Below, one piece after another: positions 1-7,367 of a DNA stretch of 64,000 nucleotides. This DNA is from Pleomorphochaeta sp. (GTDB taxonomy: Bacteria; Spirochaetota; Spirochaetia; Sphaerochaetales; Sphaerochaetaceae): NCBI GenBank assembly GCA_028532815.1, contig JAQQAS010000053.1:1-64000 (forward strand), read 5' to 3'. The notes under the pieces were generated by a model. The model was not told where the DNA came from. It did not search any database and worked only from the letters and a program-made list of their open reading frames with translations. The stretch's first letter is position 1. Each line of letters opens with the position of its first letter. The translations under genes and the position numbers were made by a program.

Positions 1-126
1 ATAAGCTAATTGATAAGAAACTTCAGTTTCTTCAATAGAAGTATTTAATTGAACCTCTGCAGATTTTGCGAACATTGAAGTTGATACGATTGCAGCTAGT
101 GCTAATATTGTTAATAATTTTTTCAT
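1..126 (-). CDS. Secreted protein of unknown function, N-terminal part only
   Basis: Only the first 42 codons lie in the window; the gene runs off the left edge. The protein begins MKKLLTILALAAIVSTSMFA, a basic start followed by a hydrophobic stretch and a likely signal peptidase I site after SMFA. The mature part therefore acts in the periplasm or outer membrane. The ATG at 126-124 is preceded on the minus strand by AGAGGAAAA, a good ribosome binding site, and by a consensus promoter about 60 bases further up. The visible mature residues match no family I can name. Secretion is well supported; function is unknown. Confidence 0.75.
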   Translation of the reverse strand, partial: MKKLLTILALAAIVSTSMFAKSAEVQLNTSIEETEVSYQLAY

Positions 127-192
127 AATTTAAATTTTCCTCTGTTATAAATAGTTTTTTTTGTTTATCTTAATTTCCTTTAAGATGTTTGT

Positions 193-221
193 ACTATAAG
201 TTATTCTGTAACTTATGTCAA
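193..221 (-). promoter_or_regulatory. Sigma-70 type promoter of the left-edge secreted protein
   Basis: On the minus strand TTGACA (221-216) and TATAGT (198-193) are separated by 17 bases, close to the vegetative consensus. Transcription would start near 186, giving a leader of about 60 bases before the ATG at 126. Confidence 0.7.
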
Positions 222-442
222 CACATTTAATAAAAAAAATATAATAAATTTGTATATTTTTTATAAATGCTTATATTGTAAGAAATTAAAAATGCACAAA
301 TAAACCTAAACAAATGCACAAGGTTACTTAGAATACCTAAAGGATATGTTTTCTTTATAAGAAAATCTTATTTTTCTAAATATTTGATTATTGAGTTATC
401 GCACATACGGGTTTAAAATTATATTAAACGGAGGTACCAATC
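222..442. other. Non-coding stretch upstream of the ADP-ribosylglycohydrolase
   Basis: The gene-free stretch 127-442 holds the leftward promoter and then AT-rich DNA. The one pattern seen is an exact direct repeat AAATGCACAA at 290-299 and 312-321, starts 22 bases apart (about two helical turns). A GGAGGTA ribosome binding site lies at about 431-437. No RNA gene or terminator was recognised. Confidence 0.4.
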
Positions 443-1288
443 ATGATAGGAGCAATAATAGGAGATATAGTTGGTTCTAGATTTGAATTAAATAATCATA
501 AGAGTAAAAGTTTTGATTTATTTACAAATGATTGTCATATAACAGATGATAGTATTTTAACAATTGCAGTAGCTAAAGCAATAATGGAAAGTGAAAAGAT
601 CTTAAAATATTCATTAGCATCTCATTTCAAAAATGAAGATTATTGTAAAATTTTAAAAAATAATACAATTAAATATTTAAAAGAGTTTGGAAATAAATAT
701 CCAAACAGTGGATATGGGGGAATGTTTAGAAGCTGGTTACACAAAAGTAAAACCACAGCTTATTATAGTTTTGGAAATGGTGCTGCTATGAGGATTGGTC
801 CAATAGGATATTTTGCTAGAACAATAGATGATGTATATATGTTATCGGATTGTGTAACTGGAGTAACCCATAATCATGAAGAAGGTTTAAAAGGTGCACA
901 AGCAATAGCTGTAGCAATTTTTCTCTGTAGGTGTGGACTTCATAAAAGTGAAGTAAAAAATAAGATTGAGAAAAAATATTATGATCTTAATTTTACAATA
1001 GATGAAATTAGAGACTCATATACGTTTAGTCCAACTTGCCAACATACAGTCCCTCAAGCAATAGTGGCATTTTTTGAATCAACTTCGTTTGAAGATGCTA
1101 TAAGGATTGCAATATCTTTAGGAGGGGATAGTGATACTATAGCTGCTATGACAGGTTCTATTGCTCAATCATATTATGGGGTTCCTAAAGAAATGGAAGA
1201 AAAAGCTTTAACATATCTTGATAAAGAACTAAGGGATATTTATAAACAGTGGGTACTTTTTATAGAAAATAAGAACTGTTTGTATTAA
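443..1288 (+). CDS. ADP-ribosylglycohydrolase family protein
   Basis: A 281-residue protein of the DraG/ARH hydrolase family, which removes ADP-ribose from proteins or small molecules using a two-metal (usually Mg) centre. The N-terminal GDIVGS, the TDDS motif near residues 33-36 and the C-terminal GGDSDT motif near 229-234 are the family's metal-ligand positions, and all acidic residues are present. Length fits a single-domain enzyme. GGAGGTA precedes the ATG. No partner ADP-ribosyltransferase is nearby, so the substrate cannot be told. Its end overlaps the convergent MFS gene by four bases. The family call is firm; the exact substrate is open. Confidence 0.88.
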   Translation: MIGAIIGDIVGSRFELNNHKSKSFDLFTNDCHITDDSILTIAVAKAIMESEKILKYSLASHFKNEDYCKILKNNTIKYLKEFGNKYPNSGYGGMFRSWLHKSKTTAYYSFGNGAAMRIGPIGYFARTIDDVYMLSDCVTGVTHNHEEGLKGAQAIAVAIFLCRCGLHKSEVKNKIEKKYYDLNFTIDEIRDSYTFSPTCQHTVPQAIVAFFESTSFEDAIRIAISLGGDSDTIAAMTGSIAQSYYGVPKEMEEKALTYLDKELRDIYKQWVLFIENKNCLY

Positions 1289-2493
1289 GTCTTTGGTAAA
1301 TCTTTTTTCTTATTTATATTTAATAGTAATATAAAGTTACCAATTGCAAAAATTGTAGCTATGATAGCTAGAACTAAAAATGCAGTTTTTAGAGAATATA
1401 AGTCTCCAATTTTTCCTATCAAAGGGAAAATAAATATCATAAAGAAACTAAATACCATACTAGCCAAAGATAGTATTGTTGCTCTATTTTTGCTTGGGAT
1501 TAATCTGTTTATATAATCGCTCATAGCAACAAAAATAAAACCTTCAATTGCACACATTATAATATAGAAGATATATGAATACTTTGATAAGGCAATAAAC
1601 CAAATACAAATTACAGATAAGAAAGGCATTATCATTAATATACCTTTTTCTTTAATAATTTTTTCAAGTCTAAAAGTTAAAGAGCCTGCAATAGCATCAA
1701 ATATTGCCGATATTGAAAAAATTACTCCAATAAAAAATTCAGTGTGACCATCTGCTATAAGGAAGTTTTGAAGATAATAAAATAAACTTGTACCAAAGGC
1801 TAATATAATCTGAGTAAAAATTATAAAAAAGCCAATTTTTCTATTATCTTTAATAATATTGATGCTTTGATTTATTTGATTTTTTAAAATCTTACTTAAT
1901 TTATTATTTTTAGTTTCCTCTTTATCAATTTTTGGTTCTTGGAATATAAAAGATTGGACTATGGTTATAACTATAAATATCATTGTTAAATAAAAAACAT
2001 ATTTATAATCAATTGTGGCGAGATAACCTCCTATTATAAAAGCTATAACTTGACCTACTTGTACAGCTATTTCTTGTTTTCCGCATATTTTCATATATTT
2101 ATTTTCAAGCTTTAGTTCTTTCAATGAATCATATATTAAAGCTTCTCCTGCCCCAGATTCTAAATTATAAGAAAGTGCTATAAAAATAAATGAAATAGTA
2201 AAGAAGATAAAACTATCTGCCGTTAATAACAAAAAAATACTAAGTAGTGCAAAAATCCTGCCTATTATTCTACTTGTTTTTCTTCCATAAATGTCAGCAA
2301 CAAGACCAGTTGGTACTTCCATTAAAAAAGAAGTTATATGAAAGATACCTTCTAGAAGCCCCAATTGAACTAAACTCATTCCCTTTGTTGCTAAATATAT
2401 CATCCACAGGCCATGGGTTAAATTTAAATTTGATAAAAAAATGAATATATAATTATTAAAAATATTGTTATGTAGTTTTTTCGTATAGCTCAT
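1285..2493 (-). CDS. Major facilitator superfamily transporter
   Basis: A 402-residue integral membrane protein with about twelve hydrophobic segments. The loop after the second segment reads TGLVADIYGRKTSRIIGR, the classic MFS signature (G-x-x-x-D-x-x-G-R-K). It opens GLWMIYLATKGMSLVQLGLLE, a pattern common in bacterial DHA1-like drug or metabolite exporters. It acts in the cytoplasmic membrane, probably as a proton-coupled carrier. It is a lone gene read toward the ADP-ribosylglycohydrolase and overlaps it by four bases at the stop codons. The substrate cannot be inferred. Confident as MFS, not as any particular exporter. Confidence 0.87.
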   Translation of the reverse strand: MSYTKKLHNNIFNNYIFIFLSNLNLTHGLWMIYLATKGMSLVQLGLLEGIFHITSFLMEVPTGLVADIYGRKTSRIIGRIFALLSIFLLLTADSFIFFTISFIFIALSYNLESGAGEALIYDSLKELKLENKYMKICGKQEIAVQVGQVIAFIIGGYLATIDYKYVFYLTMIFIVITIVQSFIFQEPKIDKEETKNNKLSKILKNQINQSINIIKDNRKIGFFIIFTQIILAFGTSLFYYLQNFLIADGHTEFFIGVIFSISAIFDAIAGSLTFRLEKIIKEKGILMIMPFLSVICIWFIALSKYSYIFYIIMCAIEGFIFVAMSDYINRLIPSKNRATILSLASMVFSFFMIFIFPLIGKIGDLYSLKTAFLVLAIIATIFAIGNFILLLNINKKKDLPKT

Positions 2494-2650
2494 TGATTCC
2501 TCTTATATAATTTAATGAAAAGTTCATACATTACTTACAACTTCAAAATGTTTCCCAGCATAAAATAGTAACTAATAAGCAAATATTTTATAATATTTCT
2601 TTTATGTGCTAATATGTATTTGTATTCGATAATAATTTAGGAGGCAATAA

Positions 2651-2986
2651 ATGTCTAGATTGAATATTTTGTGGACTACAGATAATGAGGCGACAATAAT
2701 TTCCTTTTTAGAGCTTTATACTGTAAATTCAATGAAAAGAGAATGGTGGGATGAAATCCATATTGTAATTTGGGGCGGATCTACCAAATTGATATACGAA
2801 AGTGAAAAGATGCAAGCTGTGGTAAAAAATATGATTGAAAATAAAATCATAGTCGAAGCTTGTAAACATTGCAGTGCTAGATACAATGCAACTGAAGTTC
2901 TAGAGAATTTAGGGGTAGATGTTAAATTTATGGGTGAACCATTAACCGAATATTTAAAAAGTGGAGATAGCTTTTTCACACTATAG
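2651..2986 (+). CDS. DsrE family protein
   Basis: A 111-residue soluble protein with the DsrE/DsrF-like fold pattern: an N-terminal strand NILWTTDN, a central strand EIHIVIWGGSTKLI, and a late KHCSARYNATEVLENLGVDV segment with one cysteine (C98 by count from the start) in the position often used for sulfur carriage. Family members relay sulfane sulfur or have unknown roles. GGAGG at about 2640-2644 sets the start. It precedes an aldo/keto reductase by 43 bases and may be cotranscribed with it. The family call is fairly good; no specific sulfur pathway is visible around it. Confidence 0.72.
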   Translation: MSRLNILWTTDNEATIISFLELYTVNSMKREWWDEIHIVIWGGSTKLIYESEKMQAVVKNMIENKIIVEACKHCSARYNATEVLENLGVDVKFMGEPLTEYLKSGDSFFTL

Positions 2987-3029
2987 ATTTTAACGGTTAA
3001 TTTATTACTTACGTTTATTTGGAGGTATT

Positions 3030-3941
3030 ATGAGAATAAACACATTCACACAAGAAGTTCCTGAAATTATTTTAGGATGTATGAGAATCTTTGATAAAGA
3101 AGATAAGAAAATAGAAAAATTGGTGTTAACTGCATTAGAAAATGGAATTAATTTTTTTGACCATGCAGATATATATGGTCGAGGAGAAAGTGAAAAGAAA
3201 TTTGCTAAAGTTATTAAATCCTTAAATTTAGATAGAGAAAAACTTATTATTCAATCTAAAGCTGCTATTAGACCTGGAATCTGTTATGATTTTTCAAAAG
3301 AACATATTTTAAAATCTATTGATTCTAGCTTAAAAAGATTGAATACTGAATATTTAGATTTCTTTCTTTTACATAGACCTGATCCATTAATGGAAGGCGA
3401 AGAGGTTGCTCAAATAATCAATGAATTAATTGAAACTAAAAAAGTTAAATCTTTTGGAGTAAGTAATCAAAATACTCATCAATTAAATTTATTAAACAAT
3501 TATTGTGATAATAAGTTTGTAGTAAACCAATTGCAAATGAGTATTACAAACTGTCCAATGATAGATAGTTCAATTAATGTAAATATGGATAATCTTCAAT
3601 CAATTGATAGAGATGGGGGAATGTTGGAATATAGTATTTTAAATGATATTACTATCCAAGCATGGTCTCCTTTCCAATATGGTTTTTTTGAAGGAATCTT
3701 TTTAAATAATGATAAGTTTATTGAATTAAATAAAGTAATCAATCGTTTAGCAGAAGAATATAAAGTTGATCAAGAATCTATTGTTGCAGCTTGGCTTTTA
3801 AGAATTCCAACTAAGATGCAAGTTATTGCAGGCACAACAAATTCAACAAGACTTAACAGCATTGCAAAAGCAAAAAATATTAGATTAACAAGAGATCAAT
3901 GGTATGAGTTATATTTAGCAGCAGGTAAAAAATTACCTTAA
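3030..3941 (+). CDS. Aldo/keto reductase (YdhF-like)
   Basis: A 303-residue NAD(P)H-dependent oxidoreductase of the aldo/keto reductase superfamily. The catalytic tetrad is visible: the aspartate and tyrosine in FFDHADIYGRGESE, the lysine in IQSKAAI and the histidine in LLHRPDP. The C-terminal IPTKMQVIAGTTNSTRL segment is the phosphate-binding region for the cofactor. Closest in pattern to the COG4989/YdhF group. It has a GGAGG ribosome binding site and follows the DsrE gene. The substrate is unknown; a general carbonyl-detoxifying role is plausible. Confidence 0.88.
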   Translation: MRINTFTQEVPEIILGCMRIFDKEDKKIEKLVLTALENGINFFDHADIYGRGESEKKFAKVIKSLNLDREKLIIQSKAAIRPGICYDFSKEHILKSIDSSLKRLNTEYLDFFLLHRPDPLMEGEEVAQIINELIETKKVKSFGVSNQNTHQLNLLNNYCDNKFVVNQLQMSITNCPMIDSSINVNMDNLQSIDRDGGMLEYSILNDITIQAWSPFQYGFFEGIFLNNDKFIELNKVINRLAEEYKVDQESIVAAWLLRIPTKMQVIAGTTNSTRLNSIAKAKNIRLTRDQWYELYLAAGKKLP

Positions 3942-3967
3942 AATTTATAAAATAATAAATTAATACA

Positions 3968-4007
3968 TTGACAATCTTCTATGTATTTTATATAAATTAC
4001 ATAGAAG
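3968..4007 (+). promoter_or_regulatory. ArsR promoter with overlapping dyad operator
   Basis: TTGACA (3968-3973) and TATAAA (3991-3996) are spaced by 17 bases. A perfect 10+10 inverted repeat, CTTCTATGTA (3976-3985) and TACATAGAAG (3998-4007), brackets the -10 box. This is what an autoregulated ArsR/SmtB-type promoter should look like; binding itself is inferred. Confidence 0.7.
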
Positions 4008-4029
4008 GTTTTCTATATATGGAGCTAAA

Positions 4030-4326
4030 ATGAATTATAAAGAATTAAGTGATGTTTTTAAAATATTGTCAAATGATAAGAGATTAGAAATATTAGACTT
4101 GTTATCATGTGGCGAATTATGTGCTTGTGAAATTCAAAAAAAATTTAATGTAACTCAACCAACTTTATCATATGATATGAAATTATTAAAAGAAGCCTCC
4201 TTAATAATCGAAAGAATAGATGGAAGAACCCACTATTATAATTTAAATCAAGAGTATTTTGAAAAAATTAGAAATATATTTAATAAATTGTCTACAGAAA
4301 AGGCAAATTGTTGTTGCCACAGATAG
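4030..4326 (+). CDS. arsR: ArsR/SmtB family metalloregulator
   Basis: A 98-residue winged-helix repressor. The helix-turn-helix is CEIQKKFNVTQPTLSYDMKLLKEA, and the sensor signature just before and within its first helix is CGELCAC (C27, C31, C33). The C-x-C pair matches the arsenite/antimonite site of E. coli-type ArsR. The last residues are CCCHR, an extra possible metal or redox patch. It is the first gene of a run with a CPKC mini-thioredoxin and a nitroreductase, and its own promoter carries an overlapping inverted repeat. As(III) derepression is the likely mode; another soft metal is possible. Confidence 0.85.
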   Translation: MNYKELSDVFKILSNDKRLEILDLLSCGELCACEIQKKFNVTQPTLSYDMKLLKEASLIIERIDGRTHYYNLNQEYFEKIRNIFNKLSTEKANCCCHR

Positions 4327-4337
4327 GGAGAATAGTA

Positions 4338-4631
4338 ATGGCTTTATTTAAGAAAAAATTAAAACAAGAGAAAACTAAAGTAGTAAATAATGCAAATCCT
4401 AATGCTAGGATAAAAATATTAGGATCAGGTTGTCCAAAATGTTTAACTTTAGAGAAAAATGCAAAAATTGCAGTTGAGAACTTGAATCTTAAAGATGAAG
4501 TAACACACATCACTGATATGCAAACAATTGTAGGATACTCAGTAATGAGTACACCAGCATTAGTAATAGATGAAAAAGTTGTATCAAGTGGAAAGGTTTT
4601 AAGTCCTAAAGCTATTGAATCTTATTTATAA
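4338..4631 (+). CDS. Small thioredoxin-fold protein (redox-active disulfide protein)
   Basis: A 97-residue protein with a short lysine-rich N-terminus followed by a minimal thioredoxin fold. The active site is GCPKC in the strand-turn RIKILGSGCPKCLTLE, and STPALVID contains the cis-proline. This matches the TIGR00412 group often encoded beside ArsR and a permease. AGGGAG at 4325-4330 sets the ATG at 4338; a longer reading frame from a TTG at 4308 would overlap arsR and has no ribosome binding site. It may act as electron donor for ArsC or shuttle a metalloid. Family call good, partner inferred. Confidence 0.83.
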   Translation: MALFKKKLKQEKTKVVNNANPNARIKILGSGCPKCLTLEKNAKIAVENLNLKDEVTHITDMQTIVGYSVMSTPALVIDEKVVSSGKVLSPKAIESYL

Positions 4632-4646
4632 AAAGTGGAGAAAATC

Positions 4647-5153
4647 ATGAAAGAGATAAATATTAGAAGAAGTGTTAGACAATTTTCAGATAAAAAAGTT
4701 GATGAAAGTGTAATGTTTGAAATCTTAAAAGCTGCAATGCAAGCTCCTTCAGCAATGAATCAACAACCTTGGGAGTTTATTTTAATACAAGATAAAAATA
4801 AAATAGAAGAACTCTCAAACCTTAGTCTACATGCTAAATTTTCAAAAAATGCTGCATTTATGATTGCGATCTTGGCAAAAAAAGATCTTAAAGCACCAGG
4901 TTTTGTTCAACAAGATTTAGGTGCATGTACTCAGAATTTGATGTTGGAAGCTGTTAGTTATGGTATCGGTTCAACTTGGATGGGAGTTTATTCTAAAGAA
5001 GATAGAAGTGAATTTTTAATTAATGCTCTAAATATTGATAGTGAAAAAGTTGAACCTTTTGCTTTAATTGCATTAGGTTATCCAAATAAAGAAGATTTAA
5101 TTAAATATGTTGATCGTTTCGATGAGAGTAGAATTCACAGAGAAATGTATTAA
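4647..5153 (+). CDS. Nitroreductase family protein (FMN-dependent)
   Basis: A 168-residue member of the nitroreductase/flavin reductase family, which uses FMN and NAD(P)H to reduce quinones or nitroaromatics. The N-terminal IRRSVRQFSDKKV and APSAMNQQPWEF segments bind the FMN phosphate and ring; the later GIGSTWMGVY and ALGYPNK segments complete the site. GGAG at 4637-4640 favours the ATG at 4647 over a GTG at 4635 that is itself part of the binding site. It is tightly linked (about 15 bases) to the mini-thioredoxin gene. Its role in a metal-stress cluster is unclear. Confidence 0.87.
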   Translation: MKEINIRRSVRQFSDKKVDESVMFEILKAAMQAPSAMNQQPWEFILIQDKNKIEELSNLSLHAKFSKNAAFMIAILAKKDLKAPGFVQQDLGACTQNLMLEAVSYGIGSTWMGVYSKEDRSEFLINALNIDSEKVEPFALIALGYPNKEDLIKYVDRFDESRIHREMY

Positions 5154-5172
5154 GATTATAGAAAGTTTATTA

Positions 5173-5241
5173 TTTTATTAAAAAATAGTTTTATTAAAAA
5201 ATAGTATTTCGCCATAGAATATATTAGAATCTTATTCTAAT
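5173..5241 (+). promoter_or_regulatory. arsC upstream region: 16-bp tandem repeat and inverted repeat
   Basis: Two exact tandem copies of TTTTATTAAAAAATAG occupy 5173-5188 and 5189-5204. An inverted repeat, ATTAGAAT and ATTCTAAT with a 3-base centre, lies at 5223-5241, just before the arsC ribosome binding site. It could be an operator, but it does not match the arsR dyad, so arsC may be controlled separately. Confidence 0.4.
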
Positions 5242-5257
5242 GATTTTAAGGAATTTT

Positions 5258-5653
5258 ATGAAGACAAAAGTTGCATTTGTATGTGTTCACAATTCATGTA
5301 GGTCTCAAATGGCAGAAGCTTGGGCTAAAGAATTAGGTAGTGATATTTTTGATGTTTATTCAGCAGGAACTGAAAAATATCATGAAGTAAAGCCTCTAGC
5401 AAAACAAGTAATGGAAGAAGAGGGCATTGATATGTCTTCTCATTATCCAAAACTTCTTGGAGAAATTCCATCTAGTGTTGATATATTGATTACTATGGGT
5501 TGTGGTGTTCAATGTCCTTTCTTGCCTTGTAAAGTAAAAGAAGATTGGGGCTTAGAAGATCCTTCTGGTGGTCCAATTGAAGGCTATAGAGAATGCTCTG
5601 CTTTAATTAAAGCAAAAGTAATAGAATTAGTTGAGAAATATCGTAATAATTAA
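5258..5653 (+). CDS. arsC: Arsenate reductase, thioredoxin-coupled (LMW phosphatase fold)
   Basis: A 131-residue enzyme that reduces arsenate to arsenite in the cytoplasm. The P-loop CVHNSCR (C9 to R15) is the C-x5-R arsenate-binding nucleophile loop. The two resolving cysteines sit in MGCGVQCPFLPCKV and the general acid in GLEDPSG, as in S. aureus/B. subtilis ArsC. AAGGAA at 5248-5253 favours the ATG at 5258; an upstream ATG at 5240 lacks a binding site. The neighbouring mini-thioredoxin may recycle it. No ArsB or Acr3 arsenite pump is present in the window, so export must be encoded elsewhere if at all. Confidence 0.9.
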   Translation: MKTKVAFVCVHNSCRSQMAEAWAKELGSDIFDVYSAGTEKYHEVKPLAKQVMEEEGIDMSSHYPKLLGEIPSSVDILITMGCGVQCPFLPCKVKEDWGLEDPSGGPIEGYRECSALIKAKVIELVEKYRNN

Positions 5654-5674
5654 TTTATATTAATTATTTATCCG

Positions 5675-5787
5675 AAAATGGCCTAAAAACTTTTAGTTTG
5701 TAAAAAAACAATAATTAATTTTTAGTTTATAAAATTTAGTTAATTTTTGTTTAGTATTAACTAAAGTTATTTGTAGGTCATTTTTTT
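5675..5787 (+). terminator. Nested hairpins with T-run after arsC
   Basis: The gap 5654-6044 is AT-rich and non-coding. It holds an outer inverted repeat, AAAATGGCCTA (5675-5685) and TAGGTCATTTT (5774-5784, one G-T pair), enclosing a perfect 9+9 inner repeat TTTAGTTAA (5735-5743) and TTAACTAAA (5757-5765). Seven T follow at 5781-5787. It could end the ars transcript or be part of a structured RNA. Confidence 0.4.
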
Positions 5788-5979
5788 ATTATTGAAAAAG
5801 TAAATTTCATATCTCTTATAAGTATTATTTTTTTAATTCTTTTTATCGTAAGAATTTAATCTAATAGTATAAATTATTTTATTCATCTTTTTGATAATTT
5901 TTAAGCAAATCTAGCTCTATATTTTATAATTTTACTTCTTTTTTACTAAAAATTTTCTTTTCACAGTTATAAAAAAAAG

Positions 5980-6009
5980 TTGACATGTTGTAATTGCTAT
6001 GTTTAACTT
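5980..6009 (+). promoter_or_regulatory. Promoter of the sulfoquinovoside ABC operon
   Basis: TTGACA at 5980-5985 is a perfect -35 box. The -10 is weaker: TTTAAC at 6002-6007 (spacing 16) or TAACTT at 6004-6009 (spacing 18). Transcription would start about 30 bases before the ATG at 6045, which has AAAGGAG ahead of it. Confidence 0.5.
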
Positions 6010-6044
6010 TCTTTATGAAAGAAATATAATAAAAGGAGATTATT

Positions 6045-7307
6045 ATGAAAAAGAACTTTTTAGTTGCATTACTAGCTATAATGTTGGCAGTCCCTTCTTT
6101 TGTCTTTGCAAATGGACAAAGTGAAAGCGCAGGGGACAAAGAAATTGAAATAAGATTTTCAACAATTTGGGTTGGTGCAGATACAAAGGCTGCCCCTGTT
6201 AAAGAATTAGTTGATGAATTCAACACTGCTAATGCTGGTAAGATTAAAGTTATCATTGAAGAGAACCCTGATGCAGATGCTTATAGATCTAAAATTAACA
6301 CAATGTTAGGCTCAGGTTCAGCTCCAGATGTATTTTCATTTAACCCAGATCAAACATCATTTATGTTCTATGATAGTGATGTTTTGATGGACTTTACAGA
6401 TGAACTAAAAGGAGATTGGGCATCTAATTTTGTTGATGGTGCAATTGAATCAGCTACAATAAACGGTAAAACAAAATCATTACCTTTTGAAATGGGATAT
6501 ACTCCAATTTGGTATAATATGGACATTTTAGAAGAAGCTGGTGTTAGTGAAATTCCTCAAACTTTTGATGAATTCTGGGATGCTTGTGAAAAAATTAAAG
6601 CAGCAGGTTATGTTCCAACCTCACAAATGACTGGTGGAACAAATGCTTGGACTTCAATGTTATGGTATTGTCATATTTTAAATGCAATTGGTGGACCTAA
6701 TGTTTGGGAAAAAGATTTTGCAACAGATCCTGTATTTGTAGAAGCTGCAGAAATCTTAAACAGAATGTATCAAGATGGAAATACTACAGTTGATGCTATT
6801 GGTGGAGATGCTGGTGTTTCTGGTGGACATTTCTTAGCAGGACAAACAGCTATGTTTATCAATGGTCCTTGGTATATCGGTCGTGTAGAAAGTGAAGCTC
6901 CAGAAGTATTTGCTGCAACACAAATTGGCCCTGGTCCTGGAGATAAATATTCTAATGGACAAGTTGGATTCCCACAATCAAATCTAGTTGCTGCAAACAC
7001 TAGTGATCCTGCAAAAAAAGAAGCTGTATTAAGTTTTTTAAAATGGATGACAACTCCTGAAAACGCTGCTAAGATTTCACAAGCTTCTGGTGCTATGTTA
7101 GCTGTTAAGACCCCTGGTGTTACAGGAAATAGAGTACAAACACAATTTAATGAAGCTGTAAATAATGCTTCATTCTTACAAACTCACTTCCAATTTAACT
7201 TTGCAACTGATGTTATGGCTGAATTTGGTCAAGCTTTAGCTAAGATGGCATCTGGTAAAGCAACTGCTGAAGAATTTGTCGCTCAAATAGCATCAAAAAT
7301 TCGCTAA
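6045..7307 (+). CDS. Sugar ABC transporter, periplasmic binding protein (probable sulfoquinovoside binder)
   Basis: A 420-residue extracellular solute-binding protein of family 1 (CUT1). The signal peptide ends VPSFVFA and the mature protein starts NGQSESAG, a soluble form with no lipobox cysteine. The usual family 1 regions follow: an early IRFSTIWVG strand, the GSGSAPDVFSF segment, the hinge FEMGYTPIWYNMDIL, and GQTAMFINGPWYIG. It should deliver its ligand to the two permeases downstream. Since the last gene of the run is a sulfoquinovosidase, sulfoquinovose or sulfoquinovosyl-glycerol is the likely ligand, by analogy with the Agrobacterium Smo transporter. Ligand identity is inference; family and localisation are clear. 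Confidence 0.85.
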   Translation: MKKNFLVALLAIMLAVPSFVFANGQSESAGDKEIEIRFSTIWVGADTKAAPVKELVDEFNTANAGKIKVIIEENPDADAYRSKINTMLGSGSAPDVFSFNPDQTSFMFYDSDVLMDFTDELKGDWASNFVDGAIESATINGKTKSLPFEMGYTPIWYNMDILEEAGVSEIPQTFDEFWDACEKIKAAGYVPTSQMTGGTNAWTSMLWYCHILNAIGGPNVWEKDFATDPVFVEAAEILNRMYQDGNTTVDAIGGDAGVSGGHFLAGQTAMFINGPWYIGRVESEAPEVFAATQIGPGPGDKYSNGQVGFPQSNLVAANTSDPAKKEAVLSFLKWMTTPENAAKISQASGAMLAVKTPGVTGNRVQTQFNEAVNNASFLQTHFQFNFATDVMAEFGQALAKMASGKATAEEFVAQIASKIR

Positions 7308-7322
7308 ATAAGAATTTTATTT

Positions 7323-7350
7323 GGGCCTAGATTCTAATCTAGGCCCTTTA
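7323..7350 (+). terminator. Intercistronic hairpin between binding protein and permeases
   Basis: GGGCCTAGATT and AATCTAGGCCC form a perfect 11-bp inverted repeat (7323-7346) followed by a short TTTATTA. It lies between the binding-protein gene and the first permease. Such hairpins commonly give partial termination or 3' end protection, so the binding protein is made in excess of the membrane subunits. Confidence 0.7.
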
Positions 7351-7367
7351 TTAAATTAGGAGGTTAT

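Noticed and set aside
2716-2979. Antisense frame opposite the DsrE gene, and similar frames opposite many genes
   Set aside because: They lack ribosome binding sites and family motifs and are explained as shadows of the coding strand.
3030-3941. Aldo/keto reductase as a SmoB-like enzyme of sulfoquinovose breakdown
   Set aside because: It is 2 kb and a terminator-like structure away from the transporter, its pattern is YdhF-like, and no SmoC/SmoA partner is present.
4635-4646. GTG start for the nitroreductase
   Set aside because: The GTGGAG is the ribosome binding site of the ATG at 4647.
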